The translations under genes were made by a program, and so were the position numbers. Below are positions 44,036 through 52,840 of a stretch of DNA of 64,000 bases, one piece after another (position 1 is the first letter of the stretch; each line of letters begins with the position of its first letter). Location of the stretch: assembly GCF_002770595.1 (NCBI RefSeq), contig NZ_CP022986.1, positions 62,001-126,000 of the forward strand. The letters run 5' to 3'. Origin of the DNA: Chryseobacterium camelliae (GTDB lineage: Bacteria > Bacteroidota > Bacteroidia > Flavobacteriales > Weeksellaceae). The notes below the pieces were generated by a model that saw nothing but the letters and a program-made list of their open reading frames with translations, did not search any database and was not told the DNA's origin.

Positions 44036-45065
44036 CAAGAAATCTTATATCATACTATTATTACTGAGTGTTTATCTGAATTGTTTTGCGCAGATCTCAT
44101 ACAATTCATGGGTAAACGATTACCTGATGATTAATTCTTTTAGCGGTAATACCAATCCGGAATCCTATACCGTTAATCTTTCAGGAAACGGATATATCAA
44201 TATCCCGTACTGGAGGCTTTCCGTACGGCTGATGTCTCCCATTACTTCTGCTGACGGAAGTTATACCATTCCGGCCAATAAGGTAGCGTTCCGGCCGGTT
44301 TCCACTTCCGGGAATGCTTATCCTTATAATGTTCCTACCGTTTCCCAGATCGGGATGCCGCTGAACGTAAACCTGCAGGAAGGGCAGGAGGTTTTCCTGG
44401 TGCCACAGTCCAATGCGGCCCTGTATAATTTTCCATTCCTGTTTTTTGGGTATTATTACAATCTTCAGATCAAATACAGCCTGACCCTGCTGGGTGGAGC
44501 TTATCTCGGAAATTATCCTTCCTGGACCAATTTTGTAGCGCCGATGCAGTTTACTGCGTATGACCGTTACAATAATGTGATCGGAAGGATGGATCATTAT
44601 TTCAAGTTCCAGATCGGTACGCTTTCCGGGAATCCTCCGGATGTTCCTGAGCTGTCGCTGAAGTTTGCGGGAAATGCCGTTAACGGACTCCTGGAATTCA
44701 ACAGCCGCAATGATTATATGAACGGAGTAAAGACTACCTATCCCAGCGCACTCATCGTAAAAAGCAACACCAATTATCAAATCAAAGTAAGATCATTGCA
44801 AAGCCAGTTTGTATCGCAGGCAGGAAATACACTTCCGCTTGAAACGGTAAACCTGGCACTTGCCGCCGTATCGGGAAATCCTGCCAGTGTGTATTCCGTT
44901 GCACTAAGCACAATGCCGCAGCTGGTGGCTAAAGGAAGTTATACCCAGGGGTCCAGTGTCTACTTTGATATTAACTATTCCACAAGCCCTAATGATCAGA
45001 GATTCATTACTGCTAAACCGGCAGATTACTCTACGACACTACAGTATGAAATAACGCCACAATAA
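44028..45065 (+). CDS. Two-domain secreted protein, candidate tip adhesin
   Basis: A 345-residue exported protein (signal peptide ending CFAQ). Residues about 22-205 form a unique Tyr/Asn-rich beta domain. Residues about 210-345 resemble the whole major subunit: LEFNSRNDYMNGV (about 222-234) parallels LDYTTKDDYSNGV of that protein, NYQIKVRS parallels GFQVKVKS, and the last 11 residues STTLQYEITPQ parallel STELTYTIIAQ. An N-terminal receptor domain joined to a C-terminal pilin domain is the FimH/PapG arrangement. The binding target is unknown. It lies between chaperone and usher-like genes with 8-base spacing on both sides. Confidence 0.65.
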   Translation: MNNKKSYIILLLLSVYLNCFAQISYNSWVNDYLMINSFSGNTNPESYTVNLSGNGYINIPYWRLSVRLMSPITSADGSYTIPANKVAFRPVSTSGNAYPYNVPTVSQIGMPLNVNLQEGQEVFLVPQSNAALYNFPFLFFGYYYNLQIKYSLTLLGGAYLGNYPSWTNFVAPMQFTAYDRYNNVIGRMDHYFKFQIGTLSGNPPDVPELSLKFAGNAVNGLLEFNSRNDYMNGVKTTYPSALIVKSNTNYQIKVRSLQSQFVSQAGNTLPLETVNLALAAVSGNPASVYSVALSTMPQLVAKGSYTQGSSVYFDINYSTSPNDQRFITAKPADYSTTLQYEITPQ

Positions 45066-45073
45066 ATACCAGA

Positions 45074-47872
45074 ATGCCCGTTCATCCTTTCAGGAACATA
45101 ATAATTGTATTTTTTGCACTGCTTTCGTGTGTCCTGATCTCTGCACAAAGCCTTTCTGGGATTAGTATGGACATCCGTAATGAAACCGGCAAAGACAGAT
45201 CCGGGATCCTTGATCTTACTGTTATGCTGAAAAATCAGGGAAGCAGCCGTTTCAAAGGGCATGTGCATATTTCCGTACCTGCCGGCTTCAGGAATATTAT
45301 GGACACGGATATGGAGGCCGATCTCGGTCCGGGTGAAAGCGCTTTTCTGCCGGTAAAGATCGTTGTGACCAATAATGCGGTTTCAGGACTTTCCAATATT
45401 GTTTTTGATCTCAGGGATCTGCAGGGCAGGATTATAGAACGTAAGCAGATAGAGTATCAGGTCGCTGAAAATACAACCATGAGGATTATTGCGGAAAATC
45501 CGGTCATCTTCATCAGTAATGAACATGATTCTATTGTTGTGCGGACAAGGGTTGCGAACCTGGGGAATAAGAAACAGGATGTAACGGTCGTTTTCAAAGT
45601 TCCCGATGCCGCTCAGGGTAACCTGTTCACGGAGCAGAAAGGAAGCATCGACGTACAGAAGGATACGGTATTTATGGTCCGGTTCATGCCTACTGCCCAT
45701 ATGCTTAAAAATCCGGAATTCATCATCAATGTTGCGGCATTCAGGGAACCGGACAAAGAAATTTTCGGTAATGCTTCCATATCCATCCAGAATGTATCCT
45801 CTACCCAGCGGTACCGGTATCAGAACAATGACTTTGCCAATTACACTAAAAATTCCATCACGGCAAGCTACAGGCGGATAGGGGAGACCTCCAATATGTA
45901 CCAGCTTGCGGGTTCCGGTGGTTTTAATCTGCGGTCCGGCTATCTCTTTGCCAGGGCGAATATGTATACCATCAATAATCAGAATGATCCGATTGTCAAT
46001 AATACTTATATTTCCTATCATCGCGGAGGCAATACTTTTACGGTAGGGAATGTCAGCAGGCTGATGGAAATGTCCCTGTTCGGAAGAGGAGCCGAATACA
46101 GCTATACGACACCGGACCATAATAAAAAACTGGAAATAGGATTTGTAGACCAGACCTTCAGCCTCATAGAAAAGAACTCTTTCCTGAAATATGGCTATGG
46201 CTTTTATGCACGCGGTGCAGTGGGCGAACAAAATGACAAACAAAGCATCTCCGCAGGGTACGTTTTCCGGAATGACCCCTACGAACATGCAGACCATAAT
46301 CTGGCAGGTTCAGATTTCCGGTATGCTTTTAATAAGGACTGGAGAATGAACGGAAGGGTTTACGGCGGCCTGAGCTCCTATCAGGACCTCCGCGTGGTCA
46401 AGCCCTCTCTTGCGGTAGAATCCCAGTATTCCGGGATCATTAAAAAGATAAACCTTAACGGGAGCTATTTTTACAGCTCAGATTATTATCCGGGGAACCG
46501 CAGAGGGGTGCTTCAGGTACAGCAGAATGTTTCTGCTCAGGTATTTAAGCAATATTCGGTATACGGTAACTTTACCATCTCCGATTTTTCCCCGAAATAT
46601 TACTTCTTAAACAGCAACCTGCAATCCAACAGTACGCGATTTGATGCAGGGCTGAACTTCCCCCGGAAAGGAAATTTCGGGCTTGGAGTCAGTTTTCAGT
46701 ACCAGCAGGAAAAGTCAAATACCTACAATAATTTTTTTGATACCACCTTGAACCAGGAATCAAAGCAGCTCGTATCCAGGAGGCTAACGGAATACCTGAA
46801 CTGGACCAGTTCCGACCTTAAGCATTCAGCCGGATTGGGGCTTGAAGCCGGATTGGTCAACTATCCGGACTTGCAACGTCCGAAATACCAGATGAAAGCG
46901 GTTGGAAATTACAATTATAAGTGGCTCAATGCAAGCTTTTCATACCAGTACGGAAGCTATTACCTTTCGGAATATGCTTTTTCGAAAATCTTTAACCAGT
47001 CGGGTGCCTATACAAAACTATTCCTTTCAGCATTTGTCAACCAGGAATTTTTCGACCATCAGTTTATCTTCAACTCAGGCCTTTCATATACGGATGACCT
47101 CCTGTACGGGAAATCACCATCCGGTTTTGTCAACCTTAAATACAACCGGGAACGGTATGGTGTATTCCTGAATTCCTCATGGTTCAACTATGCCTCAAGA
47201 AGTACCGGGAATAATATCTTTACCATCGAAGCCGGTGTTACTCTTCAACTTGAGCCTTCCGCACTGAATGCCGGCAAAAAAGGAAATATCCATGCTTTCG
47301 TCTATTTTGATCATAATGATAATAATATTTACGATGAAGGTGATAAGCCTGCAGAGGGCTATCTGATCATGCTGAATAACATTTCCTTTAAAACGGATAA
47401 GGAGGGAATGCTGTCCTATAATGCCGTTCCGTTCGGAAAGTACCCGATGAAACAGATCATTCAGCAGGGTTGGTACTATAATGAAGTGAATGTTGAACTG
47501 AATAAGTATAACTATTCCCTGGATATTCCGCTGCATCAGAATGGGACCGTACAGGGGAGCATCCTATATGATTATGATGCCAAGACCGCTTTGGAATTCA
47601 GTCCGAAGACGGGCGGAATTGTATTCAACATCTACAAAAACGACAGGCTGCTACAGCGTACGGTAACGGATGATAATGGAGAATTTGTTTCTTTTCTGGA
47701 ATCGGGAGTTTACAAGATAGAACTCAATCAGAATTCACTGCCTGCCAATACCTACTGTGAACGTACTGCTGTGGAGGTAAACATCCAGGCGGGAAAAATC
47801 CAACGTGTTGATCCGTTTATGATCAGGGTAAAGACGAAAAATATACGGGTGAAAAAGTTCGGTGAAGAGTAA
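45074..47872 (+). CDS. Outer-membrane usher-like beta-barrel protein
   Basis: A 932-residue protein with a signal peptide ending LISAQ. Residues about 25-125 and 130-240 are two Ig-like domains (LDLTVMLKNQGSSRFKGHVH; VRTRVANLGNKKQDVTVVF). Residues about 260-733 are dense in alternating aromatic strands (YRYQNNDFANYTKNSITASY onward), the composition of a large outer-membrane barrel. Residues about 737-810 resemble an SdrD B-like domain (HAFVYFDHNDNNIYDEGDKP), and a last beta domain covers about 815-920. Barrel plus terminal soluble domains, adjacent to chaperone, pilin and adhesin genes, suggests a usher that exports the fibre. It is not a recognisable FimD homologue; a scaffold or secretin-like role is the alternative. 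Confidence 0.6.
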   Translation: MPVHPFRNIIIVFFALLSCVLISAQSLSGISMDIRNETGKDRSGILDLTVMLKNQGSSRFKGHVHISVPAGFRNIMDTDMEADLGPGESAFLPVKIVVTNNAVSGLSNIVFDLRDLQGRIIERKQIEYQVAENTTMRIIAENPVIFISNEHDSIVVRTRVANLGNKKQDVTVVFKVPDAAQGNLFTEQKGSIDVQKDTVFMVRFMPTAHMLKNPEFIINVAAFREPDKEIFGNASISIQNVSSTQRYRYQNNDFANYTKNSITASYRRIGETSNMYQLAGSGGFNLRSGYLFARANMYTINNQNDPIVNNTYISYHRGGNTFTVGNVSRLMEMSLFGRGAEYSYTTPDHNKKLEIGFVDQTFSLIEKNSFLKYGYGFYARGAVGEQNDKQSISAGYVFRNDPYEHADHNLAGSDFRYAFNKDWRMNGRVYGGLSSYQDLRVVKPSLAVESQYSGIIKKINLNGSYFYSSDYYPGNRRGVLQVQQNVSAQVFKQYSVYGNFTISDFSPKYYFLNSNLQSNSTRFDAGLNFPRKGNFGLGVSFQYQQEKSNTYNNFFDTTLNQESKQLVSRRLTEYLNWTSSDLKHSAGLGLEAGLVNYPDLQRPKYQMKAVGNYNYKWLNASFSYQYGSYYLSEYAFSKIFNQSGAYTKLFLSAFVNQEFFDHQFIFNSGLSYTDDLLYGKSPSGFVNLKYNRERYGVFLNSSWFNYASRSTGNNIFTIEAGVTLQLEPSALNAGKKGNIHAFVYFDHNDNNIYDEGDKPAEGYLIMLNNISFKTDKEGMLSYNAVPFGKYPMKQIIQQGWYYNEVNVELNKYNYSLDIPLHQNGTVQGSILYDYDAKTALEFSPKTGGIVFNIYKNDRLLQRTVTDDNGEFVSFLESGVYKIELNQNSLPANTYCERTAVEVNIQAGKIQRVDPFMIRVKTKNIRVKKFGEE

Positions 47873-47880
47873 GTGTGATA

Positions 47881-48372
47881 TTATTTCAGGATCAGCAGCT
47901 TCTTAAGCTCACAATTCAGGCATCCCAGGATGAATTCAGTAAAATACATCTGGGCACTCATCGAAGAGGTTTTAGGGTGCAGTTCAAGGGTTTTTGAAAG
48001 AACAATCTCATTCCGGTATGCAAGACAATAGTTGGCGTGTATCGTCTTCAGTCCATCAGAAATAAGGTTTCCATGCACTCCTATTCCCCAGTCTGACCTG
48101 AAAATCTTAGAAATACTTAAGGCCATGCGTTCTGCGATGCTATGGGAGGAAGGACCGTCATGCTGTTCAGGTTCCGGATTAAATAGTTCCGGGACATGGT
48201 CGCTATTCTGTGTATAGGTAAAACCACCTTTAAAAATATCCTTTGCATTCTGCATCTGAGCGAAAGAAAATTGAAGCAGTCCTGAAGTAATATTTTCAGC
48301 AACAGAGACTGTTTCATGTTCTGTCGTTAAGGTATCATTAATGAAATTCAGCAGTCGGTGGTTCAGTTCCAT
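47881..48372 (-). CDS. CinA C-terminal-like (nicotinamide-nucleotide amidohydrolase-like) protein
   Basis: A 163-residue protein that matches the pattern of CinA amidohydrolase domains: VSVAENITSGLLQFSFAQM, FKGGFTYTQ and a helical C terminus. In active CinA/PncC the first motif is ESCTGG, which here reads ENITSG, so the catalytic Ser/Thr arrangement is altered and activity uncertain. PncC recycles NMN to nicotinic acid mononucleotide. It converges on the usher-like gene with only 8 bases between stops and is not obviously part of the fibre locus. Confidence 0.65.
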   Translation of the reverse strand: MELNHRLLNFINDTLTTEHETVSVAENITSGLLQFSFAQMQNAKDIFKGGFTYTQNSDHVPELFNPEPEQHDGPSSHSIAERMALSISKIFRSDWGIGVHGNLISDGLKTIHANYCLAYRNEIVLSKTLELHPKTSSMSAQMYFTEFILGCLNCELKKLLILK

Positions 48373-48516
48373 GGTGTGTGTAATTATTGGTCAGGATACA
48401 ATAACTAAGCCAGTATTCATAAATAATGATGTTGTGGTTGAATATTTACATATTTTCTAAAAATATATAAAAAAGGAACAACTTTTGAAGGACTGCCTCA
48501 GATACCACAAAACGCT

Positions 48517-50247
48517 ATGAAAAACAAATATTTTGGAAAGATAGCATTGATCGGAGGGGGACCCGCATCTTTGTTTATCATGAAACACATTGTTGAAGAA
48601 AAATTACAACCGGAATCCATTTACATTTTTGAAAAGAACGAACGCTTAGGTGCCGGGATGCCATATGGTAAATATGGTGCCGGTATAGAACATGTGGCAA
48701 ATGTATCGGCCAATGAACTTCCTGAGCTCGCAGAGGATTTCGTAATCTATATCAACAGGCATCCGGCGATAGAATTCAAAGGCTTTTATGATGGTCACGG
48801 TATTAATGAATACCAGGTAATCCCAAGGCTTTTATTGGGTAACTACCTGGAAGAACAGTTTAGTCAGTATATTTCCAGAGCTAAAAAGATGGGGATTGAT
48901 GTCCGCGTTTTTACCAATTCGCCTGTAGTGGATATCATTAGAAAAGAAAAGGAAGAATCCTTTGAAGTGGTCACAGAAAATGAGGATCGTCACCATGTAG
49001 GAAATGTGATCATCTGTACCGGTCATTCCTGGCCCAAACGCAACGAGCAGAAAGTCAAAGGCTGGTATGATTCACCGTATCCTCCATCCAAATTTTCAGA
49101 AGTTACCAATCATCCGGTTGCCATCAGGGGAACATCATTAACTGCGGTAGATGCAGTAAAAACCCTTGCCAGACATAACGGTTATTTTGAATCTAAAGGT
49201 GATGAAGTTCAGTATTTCACCAATAAAGGGAGTGAGGATTTTTCCATCAGCCTGTTTTCGTTAGGAGGATATCTTCCGGCACTGAGATTCCATTCGGAAG
49301 AAAGCGCTTATTCGGAGGGGTGGATCATGTCTCTGGAAGACATTTATGAATATAAGAAATCCCATAACGGGTTTGTGGATCTTGATTATGTATTTGAAAT
49401 TAATTTCAAGAAGCCGCTTCAGAAACGGGATCCTGATTTTTATGAAACCATCAGAGCATTGAGCATTGAAGAATTTGTTGAAAAAATGATGGAAATCCGT
49501 GACAGGCTGGATGGTTTTGAACTCTTCAAGGCAGAATATGCAGAAGCGGAAAAATCCATCAGAAGGCATCAGTCCGTCACCTGGAAAGAAGCACTTTCAG
49601 CATTCAGCTACGCCGTTAATTATCCTGCAAAACATTTCTCTGCTGAAGATATGCTCAGGTTACGCAAAACCCTGATGCCACTGATCTCAATTATTATTGC
49701 GTCCCTTCCACAGTCATCCTACCGTGAGCTGATTGCGTTGTATAATGCCGGAAAGATCAGCCTTATTGATGTAGATGAGAAGAGCCATGTTGAACCTCAT
49801 AACGAAGAGGGAGGGATTTATCATTATACAGATGATGAAGGAAAAGAAAAACAGGAGCATTTCAGAATGTACATTGATGCTATTGGTCAGCAGCCAATAG
49901 AATTCAATCAGGTGCCTTTTGAAGGGTTAAAAGACAGTGGGATGATCAGTTCCGGGTATCTGCGCTTCAGAAGTCCTGAACATGGTGAGGAAAGCTATGA
50001 AAAGGATCATACGAATATTATCAAAGCCGATCAGGAAAATTACTACCTGAGGGTAAAAGGGTTGAATATCAATGATTATTTTCAGGCTCTTGATTATTAT
50101 GGCTACCCTGCAAAAGGCCTATTTATTATGGCTGTACCATACATTGGGGGATTGAATCCTGATTATTCCGGACTTGATTTCTGTGATACTGCAGGAAGAG
50201 TGGTGGTAAAAGCATTGAAAAAAAGCTTTAATGAAGTGCTGCTTTAA
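48517..50247 (+). CDS. FAD/NAD(P)-binding protein (COG4529-like)
   Basis: A 576-residue flavoprotein. The N-terminal dinucleotide loop is IALIGGGPASLFIMKHI (residues about 9-25) and a second Rossmann segment with VIICTGHSWP lies near 165. The central part is helical and acidic (residues about 280-430), and the C terminus has GLFIMAVPYIGGLNPDYSGLDF. It belongs to the HcnAB/YdhS-like FAD-NAD-binding group whose reactions are mostly undefined. Monocistronic; closed by the strong terminator that follows. Confidence 0.8.
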   Translation: MKNKYFGKIALIGGGPASLFIMKHIVEEKLQPESIYIFEKNERLGAGMPYGKYGAGIEHVANVSANELPELAEDFVIYINRHPAIEFKGFYDGHGINEYQVIPRLLLGNYLEEQFSQYISRAKKMGIDVRVFTNSPVVDIIRKEKEESFEVVTENEDRHHVGNVIICTGHSWPKRNEQKVKGWYDSPYPPSKFSEVTNHPVAIRGTSLTAVDAVKTLARHNGYFESKGDEVQYFTNKGSEDFSISLFSLGGYLPALRFHSEESAYSEGWIMSLEDIYEYKKSHNGFVDLDYVFEINFKKPLQKRDPDFYETIRALSIEEFVEKMMEIRDRLDGFELFKAEYAEAEKSIRRHQSVTWKEALSAFSYAVNYPAKHFSAEDMLRLRKTLMPLISIIIASLPQSSYRELIALYNAGKISLIDVDEKSHVEPHNEEGGIYHYTDDEGKEKQEHFRMYIDAIGQQPIEFNQVPFEGLKDSGMISSGYLRFRSPEHGEESYEKDHTNIIKADQENYYLRVKGLNINDYFQALDYYGYPAKGLFIMAVPYIGGLNPDYSGLDFCDTAGRVVVKALKKSFNEVLL

Positions 50248-50281
50248 AATATTGAGCGATAAAGGATAAGGATATATAAAA

Positions 50282-50320
50282 ACAACAAGACCCGCAGATT
50301 TGAGCTGCGGGTCTTGTTGT
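50282..50320. terminator. Strong bidirectional terminator
   Basis: ACAACAAGACCCGCAG and CTGCGGGTCTTGTTGT form a 16-base-pair perfect stem over a seven-base loop. It separates the FAD protein from the leftward hypothetical gene. Confidence 0.9.
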
Positions 50321-50336
50321 AATGATTAAGATAATG

Positions 50337-50753
50337 TTAAGATCCAGTCTGTAACATATCATAATTCATCACAGCAGGTTCTTTTCCAAAAAGACATGAG
50401 AAGATATTCTGGAATTCATGGATGTATTTACATTTAATTGAATTTCCATAAATCTTTAATCCTTCTACGATTTTTCTCGAATTCAGGTCGATATCGTATT
50501 TGATAAAAGGTTCTGGTCTCTCGTAACGTATTCTCTGTTCGGATGCATACGTTCTCATGAAACCGAATTTTTCAAGCCATTCTTCTGTAATCTGGATCGG
50601 TCTGATAGATTCTGCCGGAACCGAAACACTGCGAATATCATTTTCAATTCGTACAAAATAATCCTTTTCATGATTCTGGAAGATTTCAGTAATCCTGAAA
50701 GTATCATTCCTGTATTCAACAAGATTTTCAATTTTTAAATCAGCAACGTTCAT
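50337..50753 (-). CDS. Conserved hypothetical protein
   Basis: A 138-residue protein starting at the ATG at 50753 (MNVADLKIENLVEYRNDTF); the longer frame upstream includes AT-rich sequence with no family character. It looks like a small beta-rich protein (FRITEIFQNHEKDYFVRIEN) with a C-terminal helix (CKYIHEFQNIFSCLFG). The family was not recognised, but small proteins with a DLxxGNxVxYxxxxxxVxxI-like start are common in flavobacteria. No signal peptide. Confidence 0.7.
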   Translation of the reverse strand: MNVADLKIENLVEYRNDTFRITEIFQNHEKDYFVRIENDIRSVSVPAESIRPIQITEEWLEKFGFMRTYASEQRIRYERPEPFIKYDIDLNSRKIVEGLKIYGNSIKCKYIHEFQNIFSCLFGKEPAVMNYDMLQTGS

Positions 50754-51347
50754 AATATTCTGTGTTAAGATGGAGTTAAGTAATTGAGTTGGTTTTATAT
50801 TATGTTTAGTTACAAATATTATGCCTGAGATACTATTTGATGGAAAATAAATAAATGTACTGTTAATAATAAATAACATTATCCTGGATGCAAGTCGATC
50901 CACAAAATAGTATTGATTGGATCTGTACAGTAATGAAATACCCATCCGTATCTGCAAGTTTCAGCAAGGGATGGGTAATTGAGAAGGAGTTTAATATACT
51001 TTCTAAATGGTTTTTTGATGTATTTTTTGTAGAAAAATTTCTACATACTGTTGATTTAATTCTACAGTAATTATTTTCTCAGTTCAATAAACAGGCTTAT
51101 TTTTGCAGTGTTCTTATGAGCTCTCACAAATACTGTGTTTTGATGGGATGACTCAGATGATCTGACACCGCCGAAGATAGATTCTAAAAATGCAAATATG
51201 ATAAGGCTGGAAAGTAAGTTCCCAATAATATGCTTTCAGTCTTTCTCTGTTCAGATTCCTTTATATTAAACCTGTTGTTCTTCTTCGGCGTATCACCATT
51301 ATTCCCGGTTCATTAGCTCTCATTGCCTGCTTTTATCTGCAGGATGG
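50754..51347. other. Large intergenic region with promoter and long-range inverted repeats
   Basis: No protein gene is supported. The space holds a stem of TACCCATCC (50939-50947) with GGATGGGTA (50969-50977), a palindrome GTAGAAA-AA-TTTCTAC (51029-51044), a TATTTTTG promoter box (51098-51105) and an extended pair CGCCGAAGA (51169-51177) with TCTTCGGCG (51282-51290). It may encode an untranslated RNA on the plus strand, or be a decayed gene with an intact promoter. Confidence 0.4.
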
Positions 51348-52007
51348 CTATTTATGGTCTTCCAGCCACTGGAGGCGGCGCTGATCGGGAAGGTGTTTTA
51401 CTGTGAAATGTTCGAACACGGCGTTGAATCCCTGTCCGTCCGGGCAGGCTGCCATCAGTCCCGTCATTACCGGAGTATTGTCCTGAAGATAGGCATTGCG
51501 CATCATAATATATGTTTTGTCATCAAAGGAATAGAAGATTTCAACAGCATCAAGCCTCCGTACTGCTTTGATCCACACTGCCGGCGGGGCTTTATCCAGG
51601 GTAATCACGCTCCAGTCACTGGTATGGTGGGTTACCACTGTGCTTAAATTGTATTTTCCGTCTACAAACTCAACTCCTGCTTTGATGTAATTTTCCTTAT
51701 CGATCCTCAGCATCAGACCCATCTGGTCAAATCGGGCTTTGTACTGGCCTGTTATTTTTACTTTAGCTTCAAACTCCCCGCCGTAAGTACCATAATAAAA
51801 CGGTGCGTCATCTACTGTGAAGCCATAATGTGAAATCCTCCAGTAGTCGCTTTGCGGAGTGACAAACATGGAAAGGGTGTTGTTTTTAACTTCCCATTTT
51901 GACGGTTCATTGAACCAGGTCATTTTTTCAAGGGTTTGCGCAAAGCCGGAGCCGGATGAGCATAAAACTGCTGAAATAATGATCCTTTGTATTGCTGATC
52001 TTAACAT
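51348..52007 (-). CDS. Exported DUF1349 (concanavalin-like) protein
   Basis: A 219-residue protein from the ATG at 52007, with a signal peptide ending SGFAQ. The body is the DUF1349 beta-sandwich (WRISHYGFTVDDAPFYYG, FDQMGLMLRIDKENYIKAGVEF, LMAACPDGQGFNAVFEHF). Relatives in yeast are called regulator of enolase protein 1; in bacteria these are periplasmic carbohydrate-binding-like folds of unknown duty. It is divergent from the LuxR-type gene, which could regulate it. Confidence 0.82.
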   Translation of the reverse strand: MLRSAIQRIIISAVLCSSGSGFAQTLEKMTWFNEPSKWEVKNNTLSMFVTPQSDYWRISHYGFTVDDAPFYYGTYGGEFEAKVKITGQYKARFDQMGLMLRIDKENYIKAGVEFVDGKYNLSTVVTHHTSDWSVITLDKAPPAVWIKAVRRLDAVEIFYSFDDKTYIMMRNAYLQDNTPVMTGLMAACPDGQGFNAVFEHFTVKHLPDQRRLQWLEDHK

Positions 52008-52084
52008 ACGTGTATATAAAATGATTAATTTTACAAAATTAAACTGCTTATACTGTTTCGTCAATACTGATAAATAACCATTTT

Positions 52085-52840
52085 ATGGAGATCCTTGATA
52101 CCCTGAACCGGACTTTGCTGAATGATAACCGCACCGGAGGTGAAAACTGTCCTTTGGACATCGCCGCCTATAAGCAAATGGCACTCATGTATTCACGCAT
52201 GGAAAATGCGATGGTGGTCCTCAGTGACATGCAGTCCAAGAAAAGCTTTGTGTACGGGTCCGGAACCTCTCAGAAGCTGGGATTGAACCTTGCGCGGGTT
52301 CCCGTGGAAATAGATTCCATCTGGGAAGATGAGATTATCAACAAGATACATCCGGAGGACAGGCTTAAAAAGTACGTCCATGAACTGCGGTTTTTTAACT
52401 GCCTTCAAAGCATTCAGTTTACAGAACATGCGCCATACTATGTCTCTTCCAGGATCCGTATGATGGGAGACGATTCCGGGTACATCGGAATCCGGCACAG
52501 GATGTTCTATGTTTACTCCCCGGTTAGCCACAACCTCCGGTTTGCCTTATGCCTTTACAATATAGAGGTTAAATGTACAGATAAAGTATTCAGACCTGGG
52601 TTTTTAATTATCGACAGCCTCACCGGCCATATCATTTCAGAAGACAGCCTGGATTATGGCAACATTCTTACCGCAAGGGAAATGGAAATTTTAAGATATA
52701 TCGGAGAAGGGCATACCAGCAAAGAAATAGCAGCATCCCTTTCCATTAGCATCAATACCGTCAGCCGCCACCGACAGAATATTCTTGAAAAGCTCAGGGT
52801 GAAAAATTCTATTGAAGCAGTATATACACAGCTGCCCTGA
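52085..52840 (+). CDS. LuxR family transcriptional regulator with PAS-like sensor
   Basis: A 251-residue regulator. The N-terminal two thirds look like a PAS-type domain (NAMVVLSDMQSKKSFVYGSG; IHPEDRLKKYVHELRFFN). The C-terminal LuxR helix-turn-helix begins LTAREMEILRYIGEGHTSKEIA with recognition helix SINTVSRHRQNILEKL. Such proteins are numerous in Chryseobacterium-type genomes. It is divergent from the DUF1349 gene 77 bases away. The ligand is unknown. Confidence 0.88.
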   Translation: MEILDTLNRTLLNDNRTGGENCPLDIAAYKQMALMYSRMENAMVVLSDMQSKKSFVYGSGTSQKLGLNLARVPVEIDSIWEDEIINKIHPEDRLKKYVHELRFFNCLQSIQFTEHAPYYVSSRIRMMGDDSGYIGIRHRMFYVYSPVSHNLRFALCLYNIEVKCTDKVFRPGFLIIDSLTGHIISEDSLDYGNILTAREMEILRYIGEGHTSKEIAASLSISINTVSRHRQNILEKLRVKNSIEAVYTQLP

